Positions 47,312-60,975 of a DNA stretch of 64,000 nt are shown one piece after another. The notes beneath the pieces were generated by a model. It was not told the origin of the DNA. It saw nothing but the letters and a program-made list of their open reading frames with translations, and searched no databases. The stretch's first letter is position 1. Every line of letters begins with the position of its first letter. The DNA comes from Centroberyx gerrardi (taxonomy: Eukaryota; Chordata; Actinopteri; Beryciformes; Berycidae). The DNA lies in NCBI RefSeq assembly GCF_048128805.1, contig NC_136019.1, forward strand, positions 17,381,381-17,445,380. Direction: 5' to 3'. The position numbers and the translations under genes were made by a program.

Positions 47312-48336
47312 TATAAAATGCATATCTCTTGTTGACTCTCGTACATAAAGAGGGTTAAAATATGACCAAAGACCTCTCTGTCATGTTCTTTGTAAAAGTG
47401 CCACTGAGGCTTAGCACTACTTCACTGTAATTAAAGCTGCACAAGGCAACTTTGCACCCTTGCAGCTCCAAATGGCAGCGAGGGGGACTTCAGGGACTTT
47501 TAGGACTTCCGTGCCCAGAAATTGGACACCAGTAAACTGCCCACAGCACACTCATGTTTACCATCCCAGCCAGTCTGTGATCACTTGGGAAGATCTAATG
47601 TTGGTGAGTCCAGCTTTCTCTGGATGTAGCGACACTGATGTTTAGGAGACAATTTGTATTTCATTCTCAAGTTTAATTAATTATTCTTCCTGTGAAGATA
47701 GAAGTGACCATACCGACACCAGAATTTTATACTGGCAAATACGATGAACCTACGACGTCTGGGGATGGGACACTTTTCTTTATTGCAGCTCGACTTTGTG
47801 ATTTAGGCTGATAAGATGGGTGTATTTCTACATAATAATCTTGCCTAGTGTAGACTTAATATAAGTTATTTAATAGCAGGAAAAACGTAATTCATAATAA
47901 TAATAATACAAGTAAATGGCTCATTTTTCTATAGTGTGGTATTCTTAAATCCTTAAATCCTAGATGCCTAAAATGCTATATTCAACATTGTTGTATAATT
48001 TCCCCACATCAAAAGAAAGTCTTTCCATTTTGTCCTCAATAAAGTATTTATTGAATAATGGAAGTGTCAGTGTATATGGCCACAACATTACAATGTCTTT
48101 AATGTCAATCAATTGTATGAGTCAAAGTCACAAAGTAGAGTGCAAAGTAATACAACCAAACAACACAATTTTATAACTCTATGTTATAACTTCGTAATTA
48201 CTCTTCTGTGTAATTGCTGTTTCTGTTTTATTTCAGCTGTAATAAAAAACAGTGAGTAAGCCTGCACCCAGAATTGAACTTTTTGAACTTAACCTGGACA
48301 TTGCATACTACAAACTAGACTCTGCATGGGTATGAA
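47312..48336. other. Gene-free stretch after NITR gene 5
   Basis: AT-rich, with short open frames only. The last part may already belong to the truncated 5' end of the Penelope element. Confidence 0.4.
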
Positions 48337-49266
48337 GTGTTCCTGGGTGAGATCCATCTCTCTCTTAACAGACAACAAGAGCACAGTACCTTTGACACTG
48401 AGAAAAAAAACGTCTCTCGTCTAAATTCCACCATGTTGGAGTGTGAAATGTCTACTTCTAAAGGTAGCGATAATATGTTATATATAGACCTCTATAAGAA
48501 ACCCACGGACCGTAGTAGCTTACTAAAAGCTGATAGTCATCATCCTCCTCCCCTAAAAAATAGTTTACCGTACAGCCAACTATGTAGAATCAAAAGAATC
48601 TGCAAAAAAACAGTCGACTTCGCACCATGACAGAGATGCTCTTTAGATTCAGGCGAAGAGGCTATTCGAACACACAGATTACCAGCGCTGTGGAAAAAAT
48701 CAAAAATAAAACAAGATTCAAACTCCACAGAAAAAGACAAAACATGAATCATTCTGTCATGTTTACAACAAAATATTCCAAATGTGTGCAACAATTTAAA
48801 AAGATCATGAACAAACATTGGTTCATACTTAAGTCCGATATGTCCCTTGGTAATCTTTTTACAGAGCCACCATTGGTTATTTCTCATTGTCCAAACCTTA
48901 AAGACAAACTTATCAGCTCTGATTTGGCTCCTCACGTTTGCTTGCTCCAATACCAGATGGGAATTACAGATGTAATTCTTGTGCTCAGTGCAATAGCACA
49001 TACAAGTGTAATTACTTTAAACAGCCCTATTCTGGACAAAAGATCCTAATTCGTGGAGTCATCACATGCTCGTCCAAATCTGTTATTTATTTGATTACAT
49101 GTCCTTGCGGATTGGCTTATGTTGGACAGACAAAAAGACAATTAAAGGTACAAATAGCCGAACATCGTAGTACTATAAGGTGTAGAAACGTAATCTATCC
49201 AGTAGCCTCACATTTTATTGAAGCTAACCACTCCATCTCCTCTTTTCGTTATATAGGGATTGAGAA

Positions 49267-50306
49267 CAGGGGCGGAAATCACGGGGGGGACAGGGGGGTC
49301 CGGACCCCCCCTTCCTGGGAAAAACAGAGAGTTGTCCCCCTCAATATATCATTGTAAACATAACTATATAATTTTAAATAATATAATAATATGCATTGAA
49401 AGCACTTGTGCTAATTATAGACGCAAAACAATGCGTTTTTAAGTTTCGAAAGATTGAGTCCCTCTCTCATACGCCTCACAGTGGTTTGGTCCACTGCCTA
49501 CCTGCCTCCCCGAACCCCCACACACACACATTAGCCCTCGGTACGAGTGTCTGTGGAGGATCTCTGGAAGTGTGTCAGTGGTGGCAGACCTCCAGTAAGT
49601 AGCTGAGGTTAACTTAAAACAAAGGATGTGTCAGACATTTTTCTTTACTTCTACCACTCAATAGAATAAAACACATTCACAATTGTAACCAGACTACATT
49701 TTGTTCCGTTACCTCGCGGTTGAATCTCGTGCGTCAGCGTGTTGGTACGGAGCCGCGTCTCCTAATGCATGTGTGTGTATGGAGGCAGGAGGTCTATCCA
49801 CAATTAAAATCCTCATAACTCGCTGAATTTTCGACCGATTTTCAAGCGGTTTGGTTTGTTACAAATGCCAGACATGTATTTATGATACAGGATAGTTGGT
49901 TAAATTAAAATGCGGGATTTCATACCAAAATACTTTATCTTTTGTAGATGGTAACAGTAATATTTCTATAATATAATATTTAAGATTAACTTACCCTATG
50001 TAATTAGGTTCTAAGTATATAATTTTTTTCTTACTGCATGTAAAATGGCTGCCACTATGTTATTTTGTTCATAATTTTGGAAATAAATGAAGACTTAATT
50101 AATAAAAAAGACATAATTACAACAAACATTATGTTAAATATAAGTACGTTTCTGGCAGGCTTCATAGCGTTCTGGACTTTTACACATTGACAGCAAAACA
50201 TTAGAGATCTGCTTTTTCGGGAAAACAAAATCTAATTAGGCATATATTAGCTTTAGTTAAGTTAATGGGTGTTGCATCTCACCTACTACTGTAAATAACC
50301 TACATG

Positions 50307-50355
<49 letters not shown>

Positions 50356-50653
50356 TATTTGTCAGCCAGCCAGGTCAGTTAAAATGGCAGAGAAAAGAAA
50401 AACAGACATCCGATCATTTTTCAGTGCACCGAAACGCCAAGTAGAAAGACCCCAGTAATATCAAAGGCAATTTGATAAAATCTTCATAAGAAAGGAATGA
50501 AGTGCTTATGGAAATGTTTCATAATGGACCTCTATATACATTTAATACAACAGTACTTTTTGCGGCACCTTTGGTGTCCCCTTCAGGAATTGCTCTTGAG
50601 AAATTTTTCTGTTTATTGTCCCCCCCAACAGTGAAATGAAATATCCGCCCTTG
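49267..50653. mobile_element. hAT-type transposon inserted in the Penelope element
   Basis: A 1,387-bp insertion with inverted ends caggggcggaaat and its near-complement atatccgcccttg (11 of 13 matching). It is bounded by attgagaa on both sides (49259-49266 and 50654-50661), an exact 8-bp target duplication as made by hAT transposases. Removing it would reconnect the GIY-YIG frame, confirming the junctions. Inside, an ATG at 50384 opens a 24-codon frame (MAEKRKTDIRSFFSAPKRQ) like the N-terminus of hAT proteins with a TTF/BED-type zinc finger, which stops at 50456-50458. A (TG)n tract lies at about 50308-50354. The transposase body is missing, so it is a deletion derivative. Confidence 0.85.
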
Positions 50654-51274
50654 ATTGAGAAGGTTGACCTTCCAAGATGGGGTGGCGATCTGGAATCTCT
50701 ACTGTTGAGGCGAGAGGCAGCCTGGATCCACAGATTAAAGACCCTGGCTCCTCTCGGCCTCAATGTAGAATGTGACCTTAGACCTTTTCTGTAGTTTTAT
50801 TTTATAGGCCGGTCTTACATATCTTATATTTTTCATGTAGGCCTATTCTTGATGAATTGTTGTTGATTAGTTTCCTATTGGTTGTAAATGCATGCCCTCA
50901 TATGTATACACTGATTTAATGGGCATTACTTATGTAATATGATGTTATTTTTGCTCTGTTCTTGATGTAACATTTAATGCGTTTTATGCCAGTATGCGTT
51001 ATTAAATTCTCTACTGTTGTAGATTGAGTACTTTTTTTTCTCTTTATATTTACTTAATTGCATATGCATTTTAAAACCTTTCTATTGTTTTCTCTACTCT
51101 GTGAATCTTCATATTGAATCTGGTGTGTCCTTTAATATTATGGACATATGCATGTGAACGGCCTCTCTAGACATTCTAGCTCTAGGCTTACGCTGATTAC
51201 CCTGTGATGCCATTTATTTGGAACACCTGTTTTCTAGAGTATATATGTCACTGAGATGCTATGATTTCTTTATC

Positions 51275-51301
51275 CTGAAGAAGGCATCAAGTGCCGAAAC
51301 G
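51275..51301 (+). ncRNA. Hammerhead-ribozyme-like motif in Penelope tail (copy B)
   Basis: Identical to 572-598, with the same CTGAAGA variant in place of CUGAUGA. Confidence 0.4.
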
Positions 51302-51413
51302 TTGATTAAATTCTTACTTTTGCATCAGAGTTACGAGTGTGCGGCTTCTCCTTTCTTTTGATACTTCTAAAGGCTTAACATACATATTCCCAAGACGATA
51401 AGTGTCATATACA

Positions 51414-51704
51414 GGTCCGAGATGTTCTGCAGCCTCTGATGCTGTGGTTGGTTGAGTTATATGATAATATTCAAGGTTAGGCCTATAGCATCACCTGATG
51501 AAAATATTTTGATTGCAGCTCTTCTCACTCACATCCACATTACATTGTTTCTCCATTTGCTTTATTCTCACATTGCTTCCCATTGTTGCTTCGTTCTTAT
51601 CAGGGCCAAGATGCAGACAATCTCCATTATGCTGCTTTAAGTCTGATCAGGAAGAGCAGACTAAGGCAAAGGGACAGCACAGAGTGTCTGTAGAATGTCT
51701 GTAG
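51414..51704 (+). pseudogene. NITR tail pseudogene (copy B)
   Basis: Same remnant as 712-1002. Here the ITIM reads LHYAAL (gctgctttaagt), while copy A has LHYAVL (gctgttctaagt). The exon 4-like block and the early stop after TECL are shared. There is no ectodomain upstream; the Penelope tail abuts it. Confidence 0.8.
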
Positions 51705-53059
51705 AGAGTAGAAATGAGTAGAGCACAACTATCCTTCCATTCACCTGCTTCAACTAGTAATGTTTGTTTACTCATCATGGAGCTACTGGTGGCTAAATTA
51801 TTATGATGGGCCATGAAACAGAAAGAGCAGAATTTACAACACAAACTAACAATTCACAAGACCAAATGTGCAGTGTAAAATTATGGTAAAGGCATACTGA
51901 GTAGGCTTTTCCGGTTGTGGCTTGTAAACACAACGGTCAAAGTTGATCTGTCCTCTCTAGCTCAACAAGAAGAAGACATGCGCCGTCTGAATGTGGTTGC
52001 CAGAATGATACAAAACAGTAAAAAAGTACAAAAAATGAGTACAGTGAGGCAAAACGCCAAGCAGACGAGGCTTGTTCCATTTGCATTTATCAATACACAG
52101 GATATGATGTTAATATCCCTTGTGCCATTCCATCCTTGTGAGCATTCATATGGAGGCCCAATTCAGAGTTTAACAGAATGATACACTACCATACCAATGA
52201 GTACCATAGAAAACATCAGGCTTCACCGTCATAAATCTACAGTACCATAAGATAGGCAGCAACATTCACCAGCTACCTACTCTAGTTTCAGGGTGAGTGA
52301 GTGTGAGGAAGTCATTGTGGTTATCAAGTGGGCACCTTCCTTCACCGATGTTTAGTTGAATTAGGCCCACGACACCTCAAGAAGAACTGGAACAGTGTAT
52401 TCCAGCGTCCCAGAAACACTCCCCTCTTTGCCCAGACTCAGCAGACCCAAGTCCACTATACTGTCGCTGCCACCTGCACCTTGTTATCAACAACACTATT
52501 TTACATCACACACTACCATCAATATCCCTTTCTATTCAGAACATTAAGTTAACATGCAACATCTGAACCCTACTAAGTCACACATAATGGCCCTCATTTA
52601 CGAAACGAACGTACGACAGAAAACTGGGCGTACGGTCATTTCCACGCAAAGCTCGGCATTTATCAATTTGGACGTGAGCGGAGGCTACGATCAAATCTCA
52701 CGTCAAGTCTCAACTCGTGTACGCGAGTTTTGGAGTCAGCGTTGACTTGCGGTGCAGCATAGTAAATCTGGCTGAGTCGGAGAATTGTTATTAGACCATA
52801 TATTCTGACTGGCATCTAAGCATATGCAGCCACATATTCATCACTTAAAAATATGTAGCCTATGGCAAAATATTCTATTTTGTAAAGGCCTACATCGACT
52901 ATGTGTCATATAGCCTATCCCTAACATAAATAGGTATTTTCAAATTGTTTGCAATTAACGGGGTTAACAGTTTTCTGGTGTAAGATTAATTTCTCTTTCA
53001 TTTTGAGATAGCCTACTTGTTAGGCTAGGGTACTGGTGACATAATTATAAGCAATTAAA

Positions 53060-54072
53060 ATGAAGCAATTAAAAGCAATGGGTAGGCTAACCGATTTGCA
53101 ATGTGATAGGTTAGATGCTTATTCAGTCACCTATGTAAACAAGAACTTTGACAGTCATCAAATCTCGGCAATGGCAGATCTAGCTCTGTTAGAAGACCTC
53201 TATGCGCCCGTAAGACGCGAGAGGGTTTTTCGGGACTGCAGGGATCTTTTTATGGAGAGTGACGAGTGGCTATTAAGTCTCTTTCGTCTCCCAAGGCATC
53301 TCCTTCTGGAATTATGCCACAATTTGGAACCTCGGTTAAGGAGAGAAACCCGACGCTCGAATGCCATACCTGTGCCAGTGCAGGTGCTCTCCACGTTGGG
53401 GTTTTTGGCCACCAGGACCTTTCAGCGGGAGATCGGGGATAGGTCCGGTATGTCACAGCCAACCATTAGAAGAATGATGCCAGCAGTGTTGGCGGCTATC
53501 AAGTCCCTTTCTCGTCAATACATCAAATTTCCGTACAATGATGCTCAGCAAACCGTGATTAAGAGAGAATTTTATGAGATTGCTGGGTTTCCTAATGTGA
53601 TTGGTGCAATTGATTGTACCCATGTGCGTCTGAAGCCACCATCCATGAATGATTACGCATTCATCAATCGTAAAAATTATCACTCCATAAACGTTCAGGT
53701 CATTTGTGATGCCAGACTATCTCTCCTAAACGTGGTAGCCCGGTGGCCCGGGGGGACGCACGACTAGCAGCGTAGGGACACGGCTACAGGAGGGCGCACT
53801 GCAGGGCCAGAGTCATCTCCTCGGTGAGTAACTACTGTGTTAAATTAATATTCGAAAAGTATTCCAATGACTAACAATTTGGTGTGATTCATGTACTAGG
53901 TGACAAAGGTTATCCCCTCACGGAATACCTGGTAACCCCACTGGCAAACCCTGCAACAGAGCAGGAGTGCAGATTCTCTCTCACAGCTCGCGGTTGCCTG
54001 GCTCTGTGGGGCTGGCTCCAGGCCGGTTTGTCTAGCCGAAGGCTGAACAACACCACTGGTGCCTGGCTCTGA
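53060..54072 (+). pseudogene. HARBI1-like Harbinger transposase, broken (copy B)
   Basis: Same damaged reading frame as 2358-3370: identical break after GTHD (stop at 53765-53767), and the same 76-bp intron at 53824-53899. Two silent differences from copy A were noted (codons near 53191 and 53428). Confidence 0.8.
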
Positions 54073-54168
54073 TTGATCTGAAACATCATTAAAATGAAGA
54101 AATAAATAAATGAATTGTTGTTCAACCGTGTAATTATTTAAATGTAGGCTACAAAAAATACTAGTAGC

Positions 54169-54396
54169 CTAGGCTATTAAATTTTTACCATTATCCGGCT
54201 CGGACACAGGTGGTGTGTCTGTGTCTCCTCCGCCACTTGTTATGCCCGAAATTGAAGCAGACCCGATAAGCGCGGCCACGCGCTCCTCAGTCTGCGTCAA
54301 TGCAAGGCTGGGGTCCAGCTGGCCTCCTCCAGTCAGCGTGGTGCTGCGCCTAAGGGCCGCAACACGCTTTTGGTGGCGAGTTTGAGGTCTGACCAT
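54169..54396 (-). pseudogene. NAIF1/Myb-like Harbinger protein fragment (copy B)
   Basis: Identical in translation to 3467-3694. Confidence 0.6.
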
Positions 54397-55001
54397 TTTT
54401 TCTTCACCTAAATGTAAAGAATTGCGATATAAGGTATTATATTACTATTATATATATAGGCTATACATATCATGGATGTATAAATGAAATATTCAAACCT
54501 CAGCTGGAGTTCAATTGTCGACGGCAACGCTGTTGACCACAGCAGTGATTTCTTTCTATACTGCATTTTTCCGACTTCCTTTGATGCCACTTTTCAGGCT
54601 GCCAAATAGAACTAATTGGTTCAATTGGACTTGCGACGTTAGAGTTTCTATTTTGAGGCCGGAGAAGTTTCTCTTCCTGGACGTATTACGCATCTCCATG
54701 TCGTAAACTCTAGGGGCGAGGCCTCTCAACCGAGAATATCTAGGGGCGTGATATTTAAATGACAATTGTTTTCAGCCGCCACATTTATCAACACCTGATC
54801 ATTCTTACGCTGTGACTGGCGAGATACGAACGTTTCATGAATCACACGTGAACCCTGTCATAAGATGATTTCTGCGCTCGGATCTGCGCTGGTTTCTACG
54901 TTAGATTGATAAATGAGGGCCTTTGTGTCCAGTTCTATTGAACTCTATGTTTGTCTGCTCTTTCTTGTTTGGTCCTAATCTTGGGTTGTCAATTGCCTCT
55001 C

Positions 55002-55012
55002 CCACACACACA

Positions 55013-55054
<42 letters not shown>
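55002..55054. repeat. (CA)n microsatellite (copy B)
   Basis: Same length and interruptions as 4300-4352. Confidence 0.95.
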
Positions 55055-55058
<4 letters not shown>

Positions 55059-55107
55059 AGCAACAAATCAGGCATGCACACATATTTAACAAACTGGGTT
55101 GACATTT

Positions 55108-56460
55108 ACCTCTGCCAACAGAGTTGGACAGGGGTTATGTTTTCAGCCCTGATAGAGAAAATTAAGAAATTAATAAATGCACATGAATGCGCCAGAATCA
55201 ACTAAAATCTAATACAAGAATTACCCATTACAGCCTCTGTGACAGGTTTTTCTTCTGGTGTATTAGAGAGTTTAATCAGTGAACGCTTGTACTAGTGGAG
55301 TGGATGCTGTTGGGTGGCCCCTATGCTTGATTTGGTCCTCTAGGTGCTGTCATGGACCATTTAGTTTGTTGTTGGAAGCCAAATAGTCTTGGTTAGTAGC
55401 CAGATTGTAGTTTGTGTTTTTGTCTACAGTCTTTTGCCCAATGGCCTGTTTTGGCACAGCAGTGACATTTGTCTTGACGACGGTCGCATTGGTTTGGACA
55501 TTGTTGTTGACCTTTTGTTTGTTGTTTTTGGTAGCCTGGTTGGGCAACATAGAGGACTTGCATGGTTTTTCAGAAAGACCTGCTTGGTCAAGATTAGCTA
55601 AGTGCATTTTAAAATCTTGGAGAGATGATGTGTGCCATGTGGGGAGGGTGGCTCGAGATTTAAGGGTGGAGCCCATGTAAGAGGGAGCTGATGTACAGTG
55701 GGTGAGAACGTTCTCGTTAGAGTTCTATACCAGTGTTATCAGCCCACACCAAATCAAACATTTCTACGAATGCAGCAATAGACCGTTTAATGATTTTTCA
55801 ATCTGCCTTTGCCTTTTCTTCACCTTCCTTGGCATTTTGTCTTTTCTCACATTCTTTTTCTTTTCACATTTCTCTCTCTGTTTGTCTGTTAGCAGGATAA
55901 CTCCAAAAGTTAGGAACGGATTTGCATGAAACTTTGGGGAAAGTTTGGTCATGGTGCAAGGAAGAACTGATTAACTTTTCACACCGATTGGCCAAAGGGG
56001 TGTGTGGCAGTGGGCGTGGCTTCTCATAAAAACGCATATAACTTCAGAACGGATTCATGCAACACCATCAAACTTGATGTGTCTCTCAGCAGACATAAGA
56101 AGAAGCAAACCCTCCATTATTGGCCCAATCAAACAACATGGGAGCGCTGTAGAGCTCATTACCGATTTACACATAACCACCCTGACAATTTTTCCCAAAC
56201 TTGGTACAGTGGCAGAAGGGCAGCCCTAATAGAAACTGAATAGATATAGAGCTGATTGGCCAGATGGTGTTGTGATAATAGGCTAAAATGCTTAAAAGTG
56301 GCTAGAATTTGAATAGGCATATCTCCTGTCCCATTTCAGGTCCAGTCATGAAAATATTAAACAAGTTGGTAATGTGGCATGGAAGAAATTATTAACTTCT
56401 GGTGAAAATCTGATATGTGGAACTGGCATATGTTGACAGTCGTATAGCGTTGGCAGAGGT
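55108..56460. mobile_element. Non-autonomous element with TTGGCGGAGGT-type ends (copy B)
   Basis: Copy of 4406-5758, with the same 11-bp inverted ends. Confidence 0.55.
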
Positions 56461-56603
56461 ATGTGCTATCTAGGTGAGTGCCATCTAGTCTTTAATGAAA
56501 CATCTCACAATGCAACAGAGGGAGAAAAATAAATAAAAACACATTTAAAACTCGGTAACTCCAGCACCCACCCACACATGTGCACACACATTCCCACATA
56601 TAT

Positions 56604-56604
<1 letters not shown>

Positions 56605-56650
<46 letters not shown>
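56605..56650. repeat. (CA)n microsatellite (copy B)
   Basis: Same length as 5903-5948. Confidence 0.95.
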
Positions 56651-56654
<4 letters not shown>

Positions 56655-56967
56655 CAACAATATCAACATATTTAACAAGTTGGGTGGGACAAGCAGAATA
56701 GATTGAATTTCTCATTCACTTATAGAAAATAACACACCTAAAACTGCTAATTGAAAACAAAGAATAAAATGTGTGTAGTGAAATAATGTACATAATCATG
56801 TTTGATGTTAAAAGACGGTTTAGTAGAGGGTTAATGTGTTAAATGGCACGTGGCCAGAATGATCTGTAGGGCATTAGTGGTCACTCTTCATCAGTTCCTC
56901 CCCTCACAACAGCCCCTGTCCTTCTCAGTCATCCTGTCCTGTACTGGAGATAGAGAGCGAGAGTTAT

Positions 56968-56994
56968 AGAGAGAGAGAGAGAGAGAGAGAGAGC
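56968..56994. repeat. (GA)n microsatellite (copy B)
   Basis: Same length as 6266-6292. Confidence 0.9.
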
Positions 56995-57576
56995 GGTGTT
57001 TTTGTTCTGGGGTAGAAAGGCGTTCTCCTGCCTCAGGATGTTGCCTTTAAAACTGAAGAAGTGGGTTTCCTGTGGAGGAAACGATCACAGAATAGACAAG
57101 GCCTGGTTAAGACGCCGTGTTCCCAACGTGACAACACTTCTCAGGCACAGGTCAGCCAGCTGCAGAGCGGGGAGCGCAGTTTTCTGGAACAAACTCTCTA
57201 TCCATTTCAGAGCCGTGAGAGGTGAGTGAAAAAACTTGGAGATAGTTTGCTTGACTGTGGTTTAAAAGGCTTAGTTTCTCATGCACCTGTTGATATTCCA
57301 GCTATGTGATGCTCAGAACTGAAGATAATTTTTTTATGCTATCAGCTTTCCAGGTGTTTGACTTCTCTGATGGATCCTGGATCATTTGAAGACCAGTTGA
57401 CTGACAGCACAAAAGCTGAACCTTACCTTTCCCACAGCAGCCAGCATTTATGAATATTACACTATGGATAAATTGCAAGTAGTAGACTAATGTACCTGAA
57501 AACACCTATTGACACTTCATTTTTTCTTTTGCTTGTGTGAATGAATGGGCATTCCCACACCATCTGTGAGTATCAG

Positions 57577-59096
57577 CCTGCAGCCTCCAGCTGCTCACCC
57601 TGCCGCTGTGGATCCTCTACCTCCAGGGTGAGCACCGCTGGCCCTATGGCCGGCTGGCCTGCGAGCTGGTGGGCTACGTGTTTTACGTCAACGTCTATGC
57701 CAGCGTCATGTTCCTGTGCCTGATAGCGCTGGACCACTGCCTGGCCATTGTGTACCCGCTGAGCAGCCGTGGGGTGCGGACCGTGCGGGTGGCGGCAGTG
57801 TCGGGAGTGGCAGTGTGGACCCTCACCTTCCTGTTCTGCCTGTGTGGGCTGCTGCCCTCGGTGTTTGACTCCGACAGGCTGCTGTGTCTGGAGCAGTACC
57901 CCGTCAGCCCCAGATACGCCCACTTCAAGATCGCCACCGTGGCCCTCGGCTTCCTGCTGCCCTGTGCCATACTGGGGTGAGTTCACCCCAAGTTCCCCAG
58001 TTAGGCTATTCTAGGCTATTCTACTCTATTTTGTTCTGCTCTATTACATAGAATATTGTGTTGTGTCTCCATGATGGTCCTGTGTTCAAACTTTTATTCT
58101 CCAATGCACCACACTTTCTTTCATGTCTAACTGATGTAAGTGATCCAGTGTTTCCCCTATATTTATTCAGCAGTGTTCAAAGGGGAGGGACACGACTGCA
58201 AGAACATTTCCATCATTGATAGAAAATAATGTAAAATTAAATTAGAAGCAGGCAAACAATTTAGAAAATGTTTCCCTAGAACAACAATTTTAGAGTTGCA
58301 ACTTGCAGCAGAAACAAAATTTGGACTAAAACTGTGTGCATGGAACCAAAAGCAAAATTACTCCTAGCACTGCGACAAGAAATATAGCATTACTGTTTCC
58401 AACTACACTGAATTTACAAAATATTGTACAATTTTGAGTTGCAGCCCCTTTTGTACAATCCACACTTTAGTTGTCCCTTCTCTAACTCGTCTGCTTCTCT
58501 TTATCTACATCTCCTCCTTTGTGACCGGTAGAGATTTAATAAGGGGAATCAATAAGGGATAATGGCTTTCATCTGGATTCACCTCATCAGTGTAATTAAA
58601 AGTCTTCCTAATATTTTGTACATTCAGTGTATAACACACAATGTTCTCTTCTGCATCTCTGCTTCCTCCCCTTAGCTACACCTCGGCCCACATTGGGGTG
58701 ACGCTCCAACGATCGCCCTCTGTCTCCGACCACGAGCGACACAAAATCGTGGGCATCCTGGTCGTCATCACCGTCAACTTCATCGTGGTCTTCGGACCCT
58801 ACCACCTGGTGGGGGGTTACAGGTTCGTGTCCTTGCTGCTGACCGACGAGCCGTGTGGACTGGAGCGTTCCATTTTCCTTACCTACCGACTGTGCTACGG
58901 CCTGACCAGCCTCAACACCCTGCTGGATCCACTCTTCTACATCTTCCTGTGCCCCGACGCCCGGCTGGAGCTGCGGAGGTCCCTGCCCTGCGTGGGAAAG
59001 GGGCACAGCACCCGTAAACCGGTCACCCTCAACCCCAGAGCTCACAAAGACACCCAGGGGGAGACTGTGACTGGAAGAGACCTTCAAGGAATATGA
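57577..59096 (+). pseudogene. GPR132/GPR4-like GPCR, 5'-truncated (copy B)
   Basis: Same two exons as 6875-8394 (here 57577-57976 and 58676-59096), with identical translation, including the DHC in place of DRY (codon 57735-57737) and the absence of TM1. Confidence 0.7.
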
Positions 59097-60380
59097 GTTG
59101 GTTATAACTGAGGGAGAGGGAGAGCGAGAGCAAGAACGGCTGTTTTTCAGTCACATCTTCTTTTGAACTCTTTGCTCATGGAACAGACTCCCCTTGTTAT
59201 TCAATCATAGCGAAAGAGATGCAATTGTGCCACCCAGTGGAAATGTATGTGTGTAGCAGAGTTTCCCCTAACATTGAATAGATGGGATGCCTCAAAGAGC
59301 CACCATCCCACCTAAAAGAATTTCATTAGTCTGGGGTTTTCGATGGAGAGTTTTAGTGTCCCATCTAAATGCTGTTTCAGCAGCTTTTCCACCCTGACAA
59401 GAATACAGTTCTCAGAGAAACACTGGTGTCTACCATACAGAACACAATAAAGGGATAGAGACTTGAACTGTTACAATACACTCAAAATAGTTCCCAAAAA
59501 TATGAAAATCTCGTATTCATATATAACAAAAATGCACTCTTTTATGATTGTGTCTGGCATAATACCCATTGCTGCTTCAGGGTAGAGATGTTCAGTGCAC
59601 AGCCATCATATAGATACAACCTGGAATTTATTTGACCATCTATCTACTAAATTTGGGGGTATGTTCAGATATGTTTTTTGAAGAGTTTGACCAGTATATG
59701 GAATGTGTGTTTTTATTTTTAGAAAACTTTACCTATCATTTTTAACTCAAATACACTTATGTTTCACTCTAATGTTTACAAAGACTACAAACTCATGTTT
59801 AATCTCATGTTTTGCTGTTACATACTGTACATCTGTCCTCAGGGTTGTAGTACTTTTCTGAGACCACTTTTCTGATGTCTAGGACTTGTCTTGGTCTCAG
59901 CCATTATTGGAACATTTTTTAAAGATATGTTTTTCTCCACCTGATGAGTCTTTGTTTATTTTCTCCCCAGTACTGCACACAATTATTACAGGATTACACC
60001 TGTGTATAGTATGTAATAGTCCTCAAACTTCTATGCATTGATTAGTCAAATCCAAGCATTAATTAGTTGGATGTTGAAAGGTATAGTACAGAGCTCCAGC
60101 AGATAGATCTACATCTCTGTTGATCCTTAATAAGCTCCTTAAGCATTATTTAAACATTTCAAAAGACATGTACACTGTTTTATTTTGCTGTTGAATAGGA
60201 CTCATATTTGCTCTCGACCCCCTTTGGACTCAAAATCGACTGGACCTGGTCTTGAAATTGACTTGCAGCTGACTAAGGTGGTCTTGACTACAGCCCTGTC
60301 TCTCCTTCCATTTCAAAAGCTCAGTCAATTTCTAAAATAAAAATTATTCACTATGTAAACACAGCCAGTAGTGAGGTGAC

Positions 60381-60816
60381 CAGAGCATGTCGAGCGGGGA
60401 GCGGAGAGCGAGCGGGGAGCGGGAGCGGAAGGATTTTGGGTGGAGCGGTGAGCGGATTTTTTAAAAAGCTGGAGCAGCGCCTTATCTCCTGCTCCATCCA
60501 GCTCCAATTTCGCTCCGGTACCGCTCACAATATGTCGAAGCATGACCGAGTCCGACCCAGAAATGCATTTGCGCAGAATTAGTCTGGCGATGCCAGGCCA
60601 GTGTTTAAGCTATAATTAAAATACAACGCAGCTTTTTTCTTTTTTGGAGCGGAGCGGTGAGCGATTGGAGCGGAGCGGGCTGAAATCTGTGTTGAACGCG
60701 GAGCGGTATGGAGCGGAGTGGCCGTGAGCGGCCGTGAGCGGAGGAGCGGAGAGAACTGATAGCTCCGTGAGCGAGGAGCGGAAATTCTCACCGCTCCACT
60801 CCGCTCACATGCTCTG
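60381..60816. mobile_element. hAT-type MITE rich in GAGCGG (copy B)
   Basis: Same 436-bp element as 9679-10114, flanked by gaggtgac at 60373-60380 and 60817-60824. Confidence 0.85.
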
Positions 60817-60975
60817 GAGGTGACAGCCTGTGACAGCATTTTATCTGAATGCCCATACGGCAACTATAGAGTGGGCCTTTCAACTGCCTACCAGCAACAA
60901 GAAGTTTTTTTTTAACTTTGTTTATTTGTGTTACTGTTTTCATAATAAGAAAAAATTGGCACTTAAAAAAGGTAC

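Larger units (their letters stand above)
48337..51360 (+). mobile_element. Penelope-like element, 5'-truncated and split by a hAT insertion
   Basis: The RT C-terminal region is seen from 48470 (DLYKKPTDRSSLLKADSHH, LPYSQLCRIKRI) and, after a frame break near 48625, continues as RFRRRGYSNTQI and KHWFILKSD. A further frame break near 48955 leads to NYRCNSCAQC, the GIY-YIG endonuclease (SVIYLITCPCGLAYVGQTKR, then QIAEHRSTIRC) and ASHFIEANHSISSFRYIGIE. The frame is cut at 49266 by the hAT-type insertion and resumes after it at about 50662 (VDLPRWGGDLESLLLRREAA) to the stop at 50792-50794. The 3' tail to about 51360 has the hammerhead-like motif. The core RT palm with its catalytic aspartates is missing, so it is dead. 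The part from 50704 onwards is shared with copy A. Confidence 0.85.
52589..54921. mobile_element. PIF/Harbinger DNA transposon (copy B)
   Basis: Same element as 1887-4219, with the same inverted ends and both internal genes. Because the insertion is shared with copy A at the same relative site, it predates the duplication. Confidence 0.8.
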
